From the NCBI GenBank assembly GCA_030271035.1, contig JAMBUN010000326.1, forward strand, positions 89,391-153,390: a DNA stretch of 64,000 nt, in the 5' to 3' direction. The DNA is from Microascus cirrosus (Eukaryota > Ascomycota > Sordariomycetes > Microascales > Microascaceae). A program made the translations under genes and the position numbers. This document shows, in pieces, positions 22,630 to 34,773 of the stretch. Positions within the stretch are counted from its first letter, which is position 1; each line of letters starts with the position of its first letter. Below the pieces are notes generated by a model, which saw nothing but the letters and a program-made list of their open reading frames with translations, ran no database searches and had not been told where the DNA came from.

Positions 22630-23561
22630 GGTGTTTTTCCGCGTCTTTAGTGAGGCTCGCGTTCGGAATCAATCCCGACACAAGAGCACCGTAGATGATA
22701 GTGCAAGATATTCGGAGAGATGGCAGCCCCTCTGGATGATCCGACCCAAACTTTATATTACGTTAAGCGAGCATATTCGCTTCCAGCGCCGAAGTTTCAT
22801 TCGCTTCCAACGCCGAACAAGGTGAATAAGCTCCAAGTCAATAGCGGCACCTGAGTCTTAGCTCAGTATCCCTCCCCAGGAATGATATGCACCCTTGACA
22901 TGCTGAGCCACTAGTGCAGACTCTCATTGGTGCGGCTGGGCCTCCAGGAAGCCACTTCTTGGCAACCGACAATCCAAAGCCCCCATTTCCCCAACCCCGG
23001 ACTGCCGGAGTGGTTGTGGTGCGGGGGTTGTGAGGGGAAAGACTGGGGAGAGGCGGAGACATCCACGGCGTCGGACCCCCTTCGTGGGATCAGAGCATGC
23101 AGCACCTGGGGAATGCAGAAGGCTTGGCATGCGCTAACTCGCTAAAGATTCCGAGCTTCTCATAACAAGGATAATAGTCGTCTCACCCGAGGTCATCCTG
23201 GGCCAGGCGCACCACTCATGACCCGAGGAGTTGGATCGCCTCCCCTGTTGCTGAGGCCCTCGTATCGCCAAATACGTAATATTGGCCTCGCTGCCCTCCC
23301 TGAAAGAATGGTTTTGGAGGCCCTTGGGCTCCTCACTATAGATATGATTCGTCAAAAGGAGAAACCCTTGTGGCGCGACAATCTTTGTGCCCCATCTATT
23401 GTGAGCTCCGCAGGACTCCGACACAGCTCCGACAGACCGAAAGGGTCCGCTTTTCGAAATATACCGCGGGTTTCTTAAACCGCTGTGCCGGAACCAATTT
23501 GTGCACTACAACCCGCTCTAACAACATCCTCATCCCGCGTACGCCGCCAGGTTCTGTCAAC
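22630..23561. other. Divergent intergenic region between permease and GH51 gene
   Basis: Short shadow frames only. It separates the start codons of the minus-strand permease and the plus-strand GH51 gene and should carry both promoters. Confidence 0.55.
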
Positions 23562-25436
23562 ATGACCAGTTTCACTAAAATCGCAGACGGCGAGCAGCCT
23601 ATAATCACCATCAACCCGGACCACAAGATCTCTGAGATCAATGACAACACATATGGCGGGTTCACCGAGTACGGGATCTTCTTCGTTCCCTAGAAATCTC
23701 CAACACGAACCTTGGTGCTAAGACATTGCGAAATAGGCACATGGGCCGTTGCATATACACCGGCATTTACGACCCTGGGAACCCGCTCTCTGACGAGAAC
23801 GGCTTCCGCAAGGATGTCATCGAGGCCATGAAGGAGCTCAACTGTCCTGTGGTCCGGTATCCCGGAGGAAACTTCTGCGCGACGTATCGCTGGATGGACG
23901 GTATAGGGCCTAAGGAGAAGCGCCCGAAGAAGTCAGAGCTGGCGTGGCTCGGGGTTGAGAGCAACCAGTTCGGTACGGACGAGTTCATACAGTGGTGCAG
24001 GGTCGTGGGTACAGAGCCGTACATCGCGCTGAACATGGGAACGGGTTGGTGCACATTGATTCTTGTTGTTAGGGCTATGCAGCTAACCACAGCGCAGGCA
24101 CACTGGAAGAAGGTGAGAGACAAGCGAAATCGTATTGAACAACGTCATCATACTTACAATGACAGCTCTTGGCTGGGTCGAATATTGCAACTCCAACCAG
24201 GACACCTACTACGCCAACCTCCGTCGCCAAAACGGACATGAAGAGCCGTACAATGTCCGACCCCCTTCCCATAGACTTATCCCAACTCTCCCTCCGCCTA
24301 CTGACTTCTGTTAGGTCAAATACTGGGCCCTCGGCAACGAGATGTGGGGCGACTGGCAGGTCGAGCAGATGACCAAGGAAGACTACGCCAAGAAGGCCTA
24401 CCAGTGGGCCAAGGCCCTCAAACTCCAGGACCCCTCCATCGAACTCATCCTGTGCGGAAAAGAGGGCAACGACGGGTGGGACTACCACGTCCTGAAGGAG
24501 TGCATCAAGTTCAACAGGCAGGCCTACGGGAACAACGGCTGCCTCATCGAGATGCACAGCATCCATCTGTATACCTGCTCCAACGACCATAACCAGAACG
24601 CCGTTGGTACGTTATCATTTGGGGCGGGACTGATCAGTGGAAGAGGTGAGGCATCGTCTGTGCTGACGAGGCGTTTTCCTAGCACCCCGCGCGGCGGAGA
24701 AGGCAATCGAGATCACCGCGGCACTGATCGACCTCGTCCATATCGAGAACAAGATCCCGCCTGGTGTCCGCAAGCAGAAGATCTGCTTCGACGAGTGGAA
24801 CGTCTGGGACTCCAAGCGAGCGCACGGCCGCGACGGCGCTGAGGAAAAGTAATATGATCCACCCAAATAATCTTCATATGACGCTAACAGGGAGATAGGT
24901 ACACACTCTCGGACGCCCTTGCTGTGGCGAACTGGCTCAACGTTTTCGTCCGCCAAAGCAAACACATCGCTATGGCTAACATCGCCCAATCCGTGAACGT
25001 CATCTCCCCTCTGACGACAACGCCGGACGGAATCATCAAGCAGACGACCTGGTGGCCATTGCTGCTCTTTAGCAAGTATATGCGAGGGTCTACACTGGGC
25101 GTTCACGTTCAGAGCCCTGAGTACGAAGGAGAGACGAAGCCGGAGTGGATCCGCAAGACGGTCGAAACGCCGTGGTTGGATGTCAGCGCTTCGGTCAAGG
25201 ACGGGGTTGTCTCGCTTGTTGTGGTGAATATCCATGAGGACAAGGGGTTCCCGACGGTAATAGAGGGCCTTCCGGCTGGTGGCACAGATGTGGATGTTTA
25301 TACGGTTTCTGGGAAGAGGATTGGGTGTACGAATATGGAAGGGCAGGAAGTAGGCATCGCGGAGAGCAAGTGGGATGGCAAGGGCCTTTACGAGTTTCCC
25401 AAGGCGTCCATGACCATGCTTAGGTGGAAGGTGTGA
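23562..25436 (+). CDS. GH51 alpha-L-arabinofuranosidase (intracellular type)
   Basis: Seven exons (23562-23668, 23737-24044, 24098-24112, 24166-24254, 24315-24606, 24683-24848, 24899-25436) give 504 residues, the usual length of the intracellular GH51 group. The acid/base Glu lies in WALGNEMWGDWQ and the nucleophile Glu in KICFDEWNVWDSK, both intact. VRYPGGNF and the C-terminal beta-sandwich residues are also family-like. There is no signal peptide, so it should act in the cytosol on imported arabinosides or arabino-oligosaccharides. Exon 3 is only 15 bp and completes the conserved GTGTLEEALGWVEYCN strand. It opens a cluster with a GH1 glycosidase, a sugar transporter and a Zn2Cys6 regulator, which suggests co-induction. 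Confidence 0.92.
24098..24112 (+). other. 15-base microexon of the GH51 gene
   Basis: Flanked by GCGCAG and GTGAGA splice signals. It is needed to keep frame and to code TLEE in the conserved GTGTLEEALGWVEYC segment. Confidence 0.8.
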
Positions 25437-26130
25437 GGTGTTGAGAGGACCTTTCTCCCTCCACATGGTGTTCTTCGAGTGTTTGATCTCAACTGAAGAG
25501 GCATGTGCCACGACAGTCCCGAGAATAGGGATAGTTGAGATCGCAACCAAAAGGAGTTGAGAGGAGGCTGGACCATGAGGGCGTCTTAACAGCATTCCCT
25601 TTCTCTGGGTGATTAATAACGCATTCGCCGCTCGCATCTCAAGTACGCGTCTTCTCTAGGACCCGAGCACTTCGTACAACGCGCCCAGTTCGCGCGAGTC
25701 AGGCAGGTCAAGAGCGGCAAATAGCTCAACTATCTCGGCGCCTCTTAAATTTCCTCTGCTGTGAAGCCGCCAACTGCGTCCGAGACGGTGTTGTGTAACT
25801 CGGAGCCTCGCTGCATCCCATAATCTCAGGCTCTGGGAATGGCTTTGTCTGCTTCGACGAGGGCTTCCCCTACGTGCTGGAAAGGCTCGGATATCTCACC
25901 TTAGAGGCAATTGAGGCAGTTTTTGGAGCATGGTCATCATCCTCCTCCTTAGTTGATTTCTTTGTCTTGATCTGTCTGCTCATATCTGGGCGCTATTCTC
26001 TGGCGGCCACGCCATCGTCATGTTAGTTGCCTCTATCCTATCCTCCCCGTGCCACCTCCTCCTTCTTCCGCAAAATATACAGCTCCACAAGAGAGAGCTA
26101 CAGTCAATGGCGCGTAATGTGTGCGAGGAT
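25437..26130. other. Intergenic, possible remnants
   Basis: No intact gene. A few short coding-like stretches appear on the minus strand between about 25640 and 25900 but they are interrupted by stops and match no family I know. Confidence 0.4.
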
Positions 26131-26134
26131 GACG

Positions 26135-26410
26135 AATGGTGATTCCGGCAGTTGATCGCTGTTCCTTTATGGGTGCCCGTATTATAGGCCCTCATCAGGG
26201 CGATGCCGGGCTTTATCGAAAGACAATCTGTCCCAGGGCGGATGACTCGAAAAACATGCCTGTGCAAGAAATCATTCACGACAAGCGCTGCCGCCAACAA
26301 CTGAATCTGGGCATCTTAGTCCTATATAATGCTATCAAATGGCTTTTTGAGGGGGGGTCGTGTATCAGGATATCACTGCTGAGTGTCCTGGAGTGAGTCC
26401 GAGATCCGTA
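26135..26410 (+). pseudogene. Decayed GH1 beta-glycosidase fragment
   Basis: The plus strand reads NMPVQEIIHDKRCRQQ and on through YNAIKWLFEGG, which aligns with the penultimate-exon segment of the neighbouring GH1 gene (NMALHEIVDDRHRQEH ... CDAVKDHGVWVQGYH). DNA identity extends through the block corresponding to QGYHCWSLLE and includes the same splice-donor GTGAGT at about 26391. Frames shift several times, an in-frame stop ends the copy at 26396, and no other GH1 exons are visible. It lies inverted to the intact gene, with the two 3' ends facing each other. Confidence 0.65.
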
Positions 26411-26798
26411 TCTGAGAGGCGGGCCAGGACAAGGAAGATAGATAACGGCGAGATAACGGGAATGTTGGGGCCAGAGAACGAGAGGGGTGGTCGACAAGTC
26501 TTCTTTCCCTTAGGTACGGCTACAATAGATCCCTTTAGGGTACGGCGTTGGTATAGATATGTATAGGGAGAACGAAATGTCATTATCCAAGCCAATGGCC
26601 CAACTCTCAAACCCTTGCTCATTATATTGATCGGTTATGCAAAGATACAGGCGCTACGCGCCCCGAAGCCCCAATTCTTTTGCCTATCCGCACAACCGTA
26701 CCTCGCCATTGCCCATGTTCTCTCGCGACTCCTGGTCCAGGATGAATGGACAACGCTTCCCACATTTGCTACGGCTGAGTCAAAGAAGGTCCCTCTGT

Positions 26799-28850
26799 CT
26801 ATTTGCGGACCGTGTGACTCCAAACAGCCGCCAACGTCTTATGAGAATCCTTCGGCACGCGTTTGAAGCCGTTCTCTCGATCAATGTGCGTGACACCGAA
26901 CCGCGGCCCATAACCCATGCTCCACTCCAAGTTACTATCATCCAATAACCGTTAGCTCAGGACCGCGCCTCATGGGTGTACGAGTGTTTAACTCACTCCA
27001 GCAGACTCCAACAGTGGTATCCCTGCACCCAAACCCCGTGGTCCTTGACGGCATCGCACAGTGCCGAGATGTACAAGTCTAAATGCTCCTGCCGGTGCCT
27101 GTCGTCCACAATTTCGTGGAGGGCCATGTTCGCCTCGTTCTCAACCGCGAACCCGTTCTCGTAAATAAAGATAGGTATGTTGCGCTCCTTCGCGTACACA
27201 TCCCAGCAATGAACGAGAAGCTGACGGAATCCCCACGGGACTGGAAGTATCCTGTCAGCTAGGCTTTTTGATTTACTTGGTCTAATACATGAGGAGCATA
27301 GATCCTACCGGTATAAGGGTGTCCGTTCTCGCCTCTCCGGCCGATCGGCTCGCCGTGCCTGGTGAATGTCTTCTCCACGTCATCCTGGTCGAAAAAGTTT
27401 CTGCCTGCGTCGAGAGGAAGTATTCTTCCTGTGGCGTAGCTTGTACCGTAGTGGTTTATCGAGAAGCTGCCAATGGTTAGAAATGGGATGAACAAAGTGC
27501 ATCTCGGAGGTATTTCTGGGAGTAACGGGGAGATTTACAAGTCTGCTGAGCCGTCAAGTAGGGACAGCTGCTCTGGTGTGAAGCGAGGGAATGTGTCGCC
27601 GTAGTCGTCCCACCCAGTTGTCTGCGTTCCTTTGACTAGTGCACAGTTAACATACTGATATCAACTCGCAAGCTGATATTGGGATGATGGGCGGATTTTA
27701 CTTACATATTGGCAGAGCAAACCATCCCAAGGTTCTTTGCTCCGCCATCGTGGCGGCACTGACAGCCGCCTTGGAATTGTCGAGGGGTACAACCCACTCG
27801 TTGTTCTGTCCCCGTCTGGCTCAGTCCGGCATCCAGTGAGGTTGGAGAGCTATGAGATTCTTACTAAGGCAATGCCAATATGACCCCCATTCACCTTTTG
27901 GAACTCGCTACGGAAGAGCTGGACGGCATGGCCGTGTAAGAGCAACGAGTTATGGCCGACTCTGCAGACTCAACTATTAGAACACATCGAATTTTCTATT
28001 CTTAGTTCCTAACCTGGGAATAGGCATACCTGAAAAATTCACGCCTAGTGTAGTTGGGAACAAGTCCCTCAGCACAATGGCACGCAAAGATATACGGCTA
28101 GACACAGAAGTCAGCCTGCGACACACCATCGTCATTTACGAGGACGTCCGAACTTGTAGGCTCACCTCATTGATTGTCAACCACCTCTTGACACGATCGC
28201 CAAATCTCTCGAAGCAGACCCTCGCAAATGCAACGAAGTCCTCGATTAGCTCCGCAGGGTCCTCGGTGGCGAAGCCCCGGTATCGCTTCTCCAGGGTTAG
28301 CGGGGTGTCGTAGTGGTGTAGCGTGATCGTCGGCTCGATACCCGCCTCCAGGAGGCCGTTAATCTAAATAATCCCGAAATATTAAACATGTTAAAAGGTG
28401 GCCTTCTGTGGAAAATGAGAGGCACTCGAGAGGGGGAAGCTACCCACCAGATTGTTGTAGTATCTTACGCCAGCTTCGTTGACGCGGGTTCCTTTGCTAC
28501 CCTCGGGCATGATCCGTGACCACGAGACTGAGAACCTGTAGGATTTTGCATCGTATCGCTTCAGAAGCGCAATATCATCTTCCCAAAACTCATAGGAACG
28601 ACAGGCGTCGTTGCCATTGTCTGGGTAATTTTTCAGGAGCTCGTCCCAGTTGCAGGGCCCGCGTCCATCTGCACTGGTGGCTCCTTCAATCTGGTACGCG
28701 GCCGAGCTGCAATAACAAACAGTCAGCATAGTTGAACAAGGGGCGGGAATGGGACCAGTTCCAGGTGTTAACATACGCGTAGCCGTGGAGGAAGTCGGCC
28801 GGCAGGACGCCGGCGTACTCAGGGCGCTCAGTGATGGATTTGAAGTCCAT
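26799..28850 (-). CDS. GH1 beta-glucosidase-like glycosidase (possible frameshift)
   Basis: Ten exons on the minus strand: 28777-28850, 28448-28706, 28166-28363, 28030-28097, 27865-27961, 27706-27815, 27539-27635, 27309-27466, 26997-27258, 26799-26934. The product, about 486 residues without a signal peptide, has GH1 marks: DFLHGYASAAYQIEGA at the start, acid/base Glu in LTINE|P across intron 3, nucleophile Glu in IYENGF, LPVPWGFR and YHCWSLLDNLEWSMGY. All junctions keep frame except exon 5 to 6: exon 5 ends after GIAL in phase 0 (27865), while exon 6 (starting 27815) needs two bases before its first. The summed exon length is 1459, one over a multiple of three. I found no GT-AG alternative that repairs it without deleting a conserved strand. 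So the gene either carries a one-base frameshift, has an unusual splice, or has a sequence error. Confidence 0.82.
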
Positions 28851-29644
28851 TTCCAGGAGGGATTGAGTCTAAATTGCAGAAGAGTAGTAACACGTCACAG
28901 CACCTTTGGGAGTAGCATATACTTCGAGGTGCATAAGCGTTATTATATACGTCAATGTCTAAGCTATCCACGGTAATGTCCGGCATTTGAGAAGGGGCTT
29001 CTGCTAGCACAGGCAAATTTCCAGAGAGGCGCCGATATCCGGTGAAACGGTCCAAACGGACAACGGCCTCCGCCGGTTCCGTCGCGACATCCCGGTAGAT
29101 TGTATTTTGGCGTCAGGTCCGTGCTTGCAGTGCATCCGCCAAGACGGCCGACGGAGTCCGTCGAGTCCGTCTCCTGGGTCGGAATTAGGGTGGTTTCCAT
29201 GTCTTTTTGACCCACTTGATGTGATTCCCCAGATAACGAAAGCTCTTAATATCCAGCTGCCTACCCTAAAGAGGTATAGTGGGTGCCTTACATTGCAATC
29301 CAAGCACGCGCAGTAAAGCCGTTACTGCGATAACAGGGCCTCCAGACGGCTGGTATGCCCCTCTCCTTCGTACAATCTGGACTCCAAGTTGTAATCCTGG
29401 TAGTTTTTTCCATAAGGCCTCCATTTCCCCATGCATTCTCCAGGTTGCAGCGACGTGCCGAGTGATCCTTCTCCGGCGTTGACAAACACCACCCCCTGGA
29501 GCCAAAGGCGTGGCATCATGTGAGCTCAACCAGACACCGCCCGTAGATATAACTTTGTCGTTGGCCGACATCCTAGATCACCGATCTTCCAATCCTTCTC
29601 ACGGAAGTCACCTTCCCGTGCTCCGACCACCACTCACTATCACT
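28851..29644. other. Divergent promoter region between GH1 and sugar transporter
   Basis: The start codons of the GH1 gene (-) and MFS gene (+) are 794 bp apart, a shared bidirectional promoter candidate. No gene seen. Confidence 0.6.
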
Positions 29645-31487
29645 ATGTTCGATTTTCTCAAAGACACCACGAGAACCGGCCTCTGGTGCATGACCCTCGT
29701 CTCCGCCGGTGCAGTCCTCTTTGTCAGTCTTTCCTTCCCAACCATGCTAGTGCTCGGATTTTCGTCGCCGCTGACACGGCTAGCATGTAACAGGGCTTTG
29801 ATAACGGCTGGTGGGGTACCATCCAGGGTGCAGAAGCTTTCCTCCGCGACTTCGGGACGTGCGAGACCAATGATGGAGTAGAAACTTGCGATATAACTAC
29901 TGGGCAGCGCGCGGCTGGGAGCTCGGTGCAATCGGGAGGAATTAGTAAGTCTCGAACGTTAATTTCTATCTTCCTACACCTTCACACCAAGTCATACACT
30001 TTCGGCATTTAGACACGTAGATACTGACGCCCGTCACTCCAGTGGTTGGCAGTGTCATCTCCCTCTACGCAAACCAGAGCTGGGGCCGCCGCGTAGCCCT
30101 CATGCTCGCCGCCGCCATCTCCATAACCGGCGTTCTCATTGAGCTTACCTCTGCCGTCGGTTCCGCCCGCTTCGCTCAATTCGTCGCCGGCAAGGCTGTC
30201 GCATCTGTCTCGATGGGTATGGCTGCCAGCATCGTTCCCATCTATCTCTCTGAGACCTCCACGAGCGCGGCGCGTGGCTTCACCATCAACGTCTATCAGA
30301 ACGTCCTCATCATCGGTTTCCTAGTAGCCATCGCGGTAGTGTACGCTAGCGCACAGAGGGCGGACGCTGCGGCATATTATATCCCGCTCGCGCTGCAGCT
30401 GGTTGCGCCACTGCTAATGATAACACTGACGCCTCTGCTACCAGAGAGTCCGAGGTGGCTGGTGTGGAATGGGTAGGCGTTGGTGTATTTCAGTCGTAAG
30501 AGCCACAGAAGGCTGTTCACTAACAGAATTTGACTATAGACGAATGAACGAGGCGATGGAGTCTTCCAGGCGGCTATTCGGTACTCCGACCAACGGCTTC
30601 GATGCGGCAGACTACGTGCACCAAATCGAAATCGCTATGGAGCAGGACCGCCACAATCCAAATTCTACCAGCTGGCGCGACCTCTTCCACGGCCCTGACC
30701 TCCGCCGCCTTCTCATCGCTGTTGGCGTCCAGTGCCTCATCCAGGCTCAAGGGTCCAGTTATATCACCAACTATTCCGTGTCCTTCCTCGGCGACGCAGG
30801 CGTGACGGACGTGTTCCCGTACATCATGGGCATCAATCTTGTGTACTACTTCGGCATCCTCACGGGCCACTTCCTACCCGACAGGTACGGCCGGCGGCCC
30901 GTGCTCATCTGGAGCTCGGCGTGGTGCGGCGCGTTCATGGTAATTGTCGCGACCGTCATGACGGCGGCGCCCTCTACAAAGGCGAGCTCGGCTGCAGGGC
31001 TCGCGTTTGTGTTTATTTGGCAGCTCGCATCTGGTGTTATGTCTCCGCTTGTATGGATTGTCTGCACGGAAGCTGCACCGACGCGGAACCGCGAGAGAGT
31101 CCTCTCTGTGGCCATTTTCATTAGCTTCGGCGTAGCACTGTTGATCACCTCGTGCTCCCCCTACATACAGGACAGTGGCTATGGGAATATCGGGGTGCGG
31201 ATTGTAAGTTAAACAAAAACCTTTGAGCTATTGAACTCGCGTCAAGACTGACGGTTGATCACCTGTAGGGGTATATATGGGGTGGCTTCTCCCTCTTCAC
31301 GGCCGTGTGGTCGTTCTTCGTCGTGCCCGAAACGAGAGGCCTTTCCCTGGAGCAACTGGACTACCTGTACGAACAGCGTGTGCCGGCACGGGACTTTAGG
31401 AAGTACAAATTCTCTCACGCGATCCTTGCCGGGGAGGAGGACAAGGTAGAAGACGTTCAAGAAATTAGAGACGCGAAGGAATTCTAG
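29645..31487 (+). CDS. MFS sugar transporter (sugar porter family)
   Basis: Five exons (29645-29722, 29794-29944, 30043-30472, 30540-31203, 31269-31487) give 513 residues with twelve membrane segments. Sugar porter marks: GFDNGWWG after helix 1, SWGRRVA between helices 2 and 3, PESPRWLVWNG ahead of the central loop, DRYGRRP, and PETRGLSLEQLDYLYE after helix 12. Introns are 67-98 bp and all junctions keep frame. Placed in the plasma membrane, it would import a mono- or oligosaccharide for the adjacent cytosolic GH51 and GH1 enzymes. It diverges from the GH1 gene and converges on the Zn2Cys6 regulator, whose stop codon is only 294 bp away. Confidence 0.92.
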
Positions 31488-31781
31488 TCTTATTCTAGTC
31501 TTAGGGTTGTTCATGAATGTCGGGCGCACGGGTCCAAGGTCTATCACTTCAAACATTTCATAGGAGGGGCATTAAATAAAAGATATTTCCATTATCTGGT
31601 TCATGTGTTACTCTAATATCCACGGTCGGCTGCAGCAGCAGTAACCCTATGAAGAGGTGGCTTAAGCGATGCCAAGCCTAGAACCAGGCCCAGTCACAAT
31701 TTCGCCTTTGCGATATCCTCACATAATGAACGAAAGTGTAGCTACTAATGAACTATATTCCACACCCGCACAATCATGGCC

Positions 31782-33822
31782 CTACTGCATAGGAAGTAGG
31801 TCGACGAAAAGGTCAAGAAACTCGTCCCGCTCGGAGGCCGGCAGGCTCGGGTCAAATGGCATAAAACCGCGGCCTCCCTGGGGCCCAGCCCAGACCGAAG
31901 TCAGGAGCATCGTCTCGTCCAGACCGACTTCCATTTCGAAACCGACATCCGCTGTGGGATACCCCTGGGCGCTGCCGGTGTTAACCTCCCATGCTGTTGC
32001 CTCTGGCGTGGCAGCGGGTTCGTGCCGCGGCTCCTCGCGGCCGGATTTGCATGAATGAACAAGGTCGACGATCTGTTCTCGGGTGAGGAGGGGACGCGGC
32101 CCCTGCGCAGAAGAAGCGTCCTGGTCCACTGCGCAGAGGTAGCTGATCAGCTTAGCTCCTCGGGCTCCGATGCCAGATTGGTCGGCTGCAGTCTTGAGAA
32201 AGTCAACGAGAGATGTCAGTCTCGCATGCTGGCGCCCCCTCTCCTGCGCCAGCTTGTTCGCCCCTGATACGAGATCGAGGGCAAGCACAATCCCGGCCGA
32301 AATGAGGTATAGCGTGATATTCCATAGACGGTAGAACGTTGCGGGCAGCCCCTCGTCCGAGAGGCGTAAGATTGTGTTGGCGGCTGACAGACATGTGCTG
32401 AAGGACACCTGGAATGCCTCGTCGCTAAGGGACTTGACGAAATATGACCGGTGGACAAGGTACGACCGGTACGCCAGCCGCATGCCCAGGACACGGCACA
32501 TGAACGTCCATGACGGCGCTTCAGGCTGACGTGACTCGACTTGGAAGCGGTCCCGGATACTCTCCAACTTCTCGGACGCTACGAGGACGTCTTCATATGA
32601 CGGGCTCCGGCCCGGCTCCAGTGAGCCGTATAGATCATACAATACCCGGGACGACTCGCAGCTCGCGAGGAAGAATGAGAGTGAGTGCGTTCCGCTTGGA
32701 ACGGAGGACGCATAGGTGCCGTCGTCCTTCAAGTCCGGCATGGCGGTGTTAAACTGCCTGGGGTCAATGGCTAGAATCGTTGCGGGGTTAGCAATCCCGC
32801 GATACAGGGAACTGAATGGAAGGCATGCCTGAATACCGGTGATAGGCCGTAAAGTACCACTCCGTCTCGACCAGGTACCACCATACTCTCCGCGCTATCT
32901 CCCGGTGCACGATCTCCCCGACCGATCCGGAACAGTCCGTACCAAGGAGATGTAGGTTCAGTGCCCTCGCAGAGCCATTGTTGAGATGTGTGATTGCGTC
33001 GTGGATGCGCGTGTTTCCCGAGAGGTGGAACGAGTAGTTGAGTACGATCATCGCCTGGCAGGCCATCAACGATGGCCGTGTCAGCGCGTTGCACCTGAAG
33101 TACGTCGCCAGGCTACAGTCAAACCACAATGACCCCGAACGCCTCAGACGATCAGTGTCGAGACCCGCGGATTCCAGCCGCCCGTCGTCGAGGAGGTAAG
33201 CCGAAACACTGAGGACGGCGAAGAGAAGGGACAATAACATGCCGTCCCTCGGACCCGGGGAGTCCCAAAACTCAGAATGCAAGCGAAGGAGTGTTGGGGC
33301 GTGGAGGCAGCCACACATCCAGTTCAGGTCCTCGCAGAATGCCTCCACCAGCGCCTGCGCCTCCCGCCGCGGCGGAAGCACACTCAGGCAGCTCGACAAC
33401 GGAATCGGATCGAACCAGTGCTTGTCGTCTTCGTGCGGAGGGCCCCTGTTAACGAGTCCTGGAGCCCCTTTTAGCCTGCGTGCCTCGCCAATGCCCAGCG
33501 CCGCTTCCTCAATCGCTCCGGCAAGCCCGTTCTCGCGAAAGTCGGCCCTTTCCTCGCCGTCCGGCCACGGCGTGGAGCACTGCGCAGCGGAGGCTTCAAG
33601 CAGAGAGACACGCCGCTGCAGGTTGGCCAAGGCAGCCATCACGTCCGGCCCCGCCCCGGCGCCGGGCTGCGGGGCGCGGGGCCGGTGGGGGGCTCGGCGG
33701 TGGCAGAGCGCCGCGTCGCCGCGGTCGATGCAAGGGCGGCAGGGGACCGACTTGTCACATTTTATCTTGCGGCGGAAGCATTCCCTGCAGCTTAGAGGTG
33801 GTCTCGTGCGAGGGCGGTCCAT
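31782..33822 (-). CDS. Zn2Cys6 transcription factor with fungal-specific regulatory domain
   Basis: Two exons (32813-33822, 31782-32757) give 661 residues. Residues 12-40 hold the complete zinc cluster, CRECFRRKIKCDKSVPCRPC followed by a sixth Cys. A coiled-coil-like linker (LANLQRRVSLLEA) follows, then the fungal_trans domain with RVWWYLVETEWY and the MPSIQ motif. The 55-bp intron sits right after MPSIQ and contains a GCTAAC branch site; splicing gives IQQFNTAMPDL, as expected for this family. The C-terminus is acidic. By position it is the likely regulator of the GH51-GH1-transporter unit. It is not clearly XlnR or AraR from what I can see. Confidence 0.92.
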
Positions 33823-34773
33823 CGGTGGTTACTGTGATTGTTCCCGGCGCCGGTGGGGGGGAGGCAGGAGCGGGGAGTAGTGGGCGGGAAGCTAAGGAGT
33901 GGAGAAGCATGCAAGAAGCGCGCAAGTGACTGGGACTGCGGCTTGGCCGTGTTTTTGATGATTGGGATGAGTGACTAAGGCGGTCAGGGTAGGTGATTCT
34001 CTCGGCGGGGATACCCCGGACTCCGTCTTAACCAATTCTGGTCAAATTGCCAAGGTTATTAGCCAAGACGCTTGGGACCAAGAAGGTGTTGTAGGAGAGC
34101 TTTATGGATCTCGAGAAGCTGCTTGTGAAGAAGCTAGGGGGTTTTATCTGTGATCCGAGAAGGAATGAAAAGAACGGTGATGTAGTAGACATTCTTGGAC
34201 ACCCGAAAACGACAGGATGCCAACTCGCGTGCCTCTCACAGATACACGCCGCCCATGACTGGCACTCCTGGGATATGACGTTGTGGTTCGTACATATACG
34301 GAGCAACTAGTCGGTAATATTATGCTCTTCCAAGTCAGTCGCCGACATCTTGAAGCCTTATTCTTGTTACAATGTGCATACGCGATTTTCATTAATGACA
34401 GATATTCAGCCCTCTCAAGTCTAGTTCCAGTTCTTTTGTCTATTCCAAATGTTGCATAGATGCTATCTTGTTAAGATTATGTCCCGCGGGCGGATGGGGG
34501 ACGGGTCATTCTCATCGCCGGCGCCTGGCTCTCGTGCGTAGCAACTTGCTCTCGCTTATAGGAGCTGTCGGCTGTTCTGACGGACTCGTAATGGAAGCTG
34601 AGCCCACGGCCCAGTTAGCAAGCCCAGCGGCTTTCTCTGGCAATGCTGGTAGAACTCGCATGCTGCATCCCTTCCGCCACACACGACAGCGCCCAATTAC
34701 CTCGTAAATCGACGCGACGCTGACGCCTCCCATGCGAAAGCCCATGCACTAAGTCCACACTCTCGGAAAACCA
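33823..34773. other. Intergenic, no gene seen
   Basis: Lies upstream of the Zn2Cys6 regulator and downstream of the amino-acid permease. Only short frames without domain features. Confidence 0.6.

Noticed and set aside
27259..27308. GH1 exon 9 joined at the ACAG acceptor near 27252
   Set aside because: That acceptor shifts the frame. The CCTAG acceptor eight bases earlier gives ADRILPVPWGFR, which matches the family.
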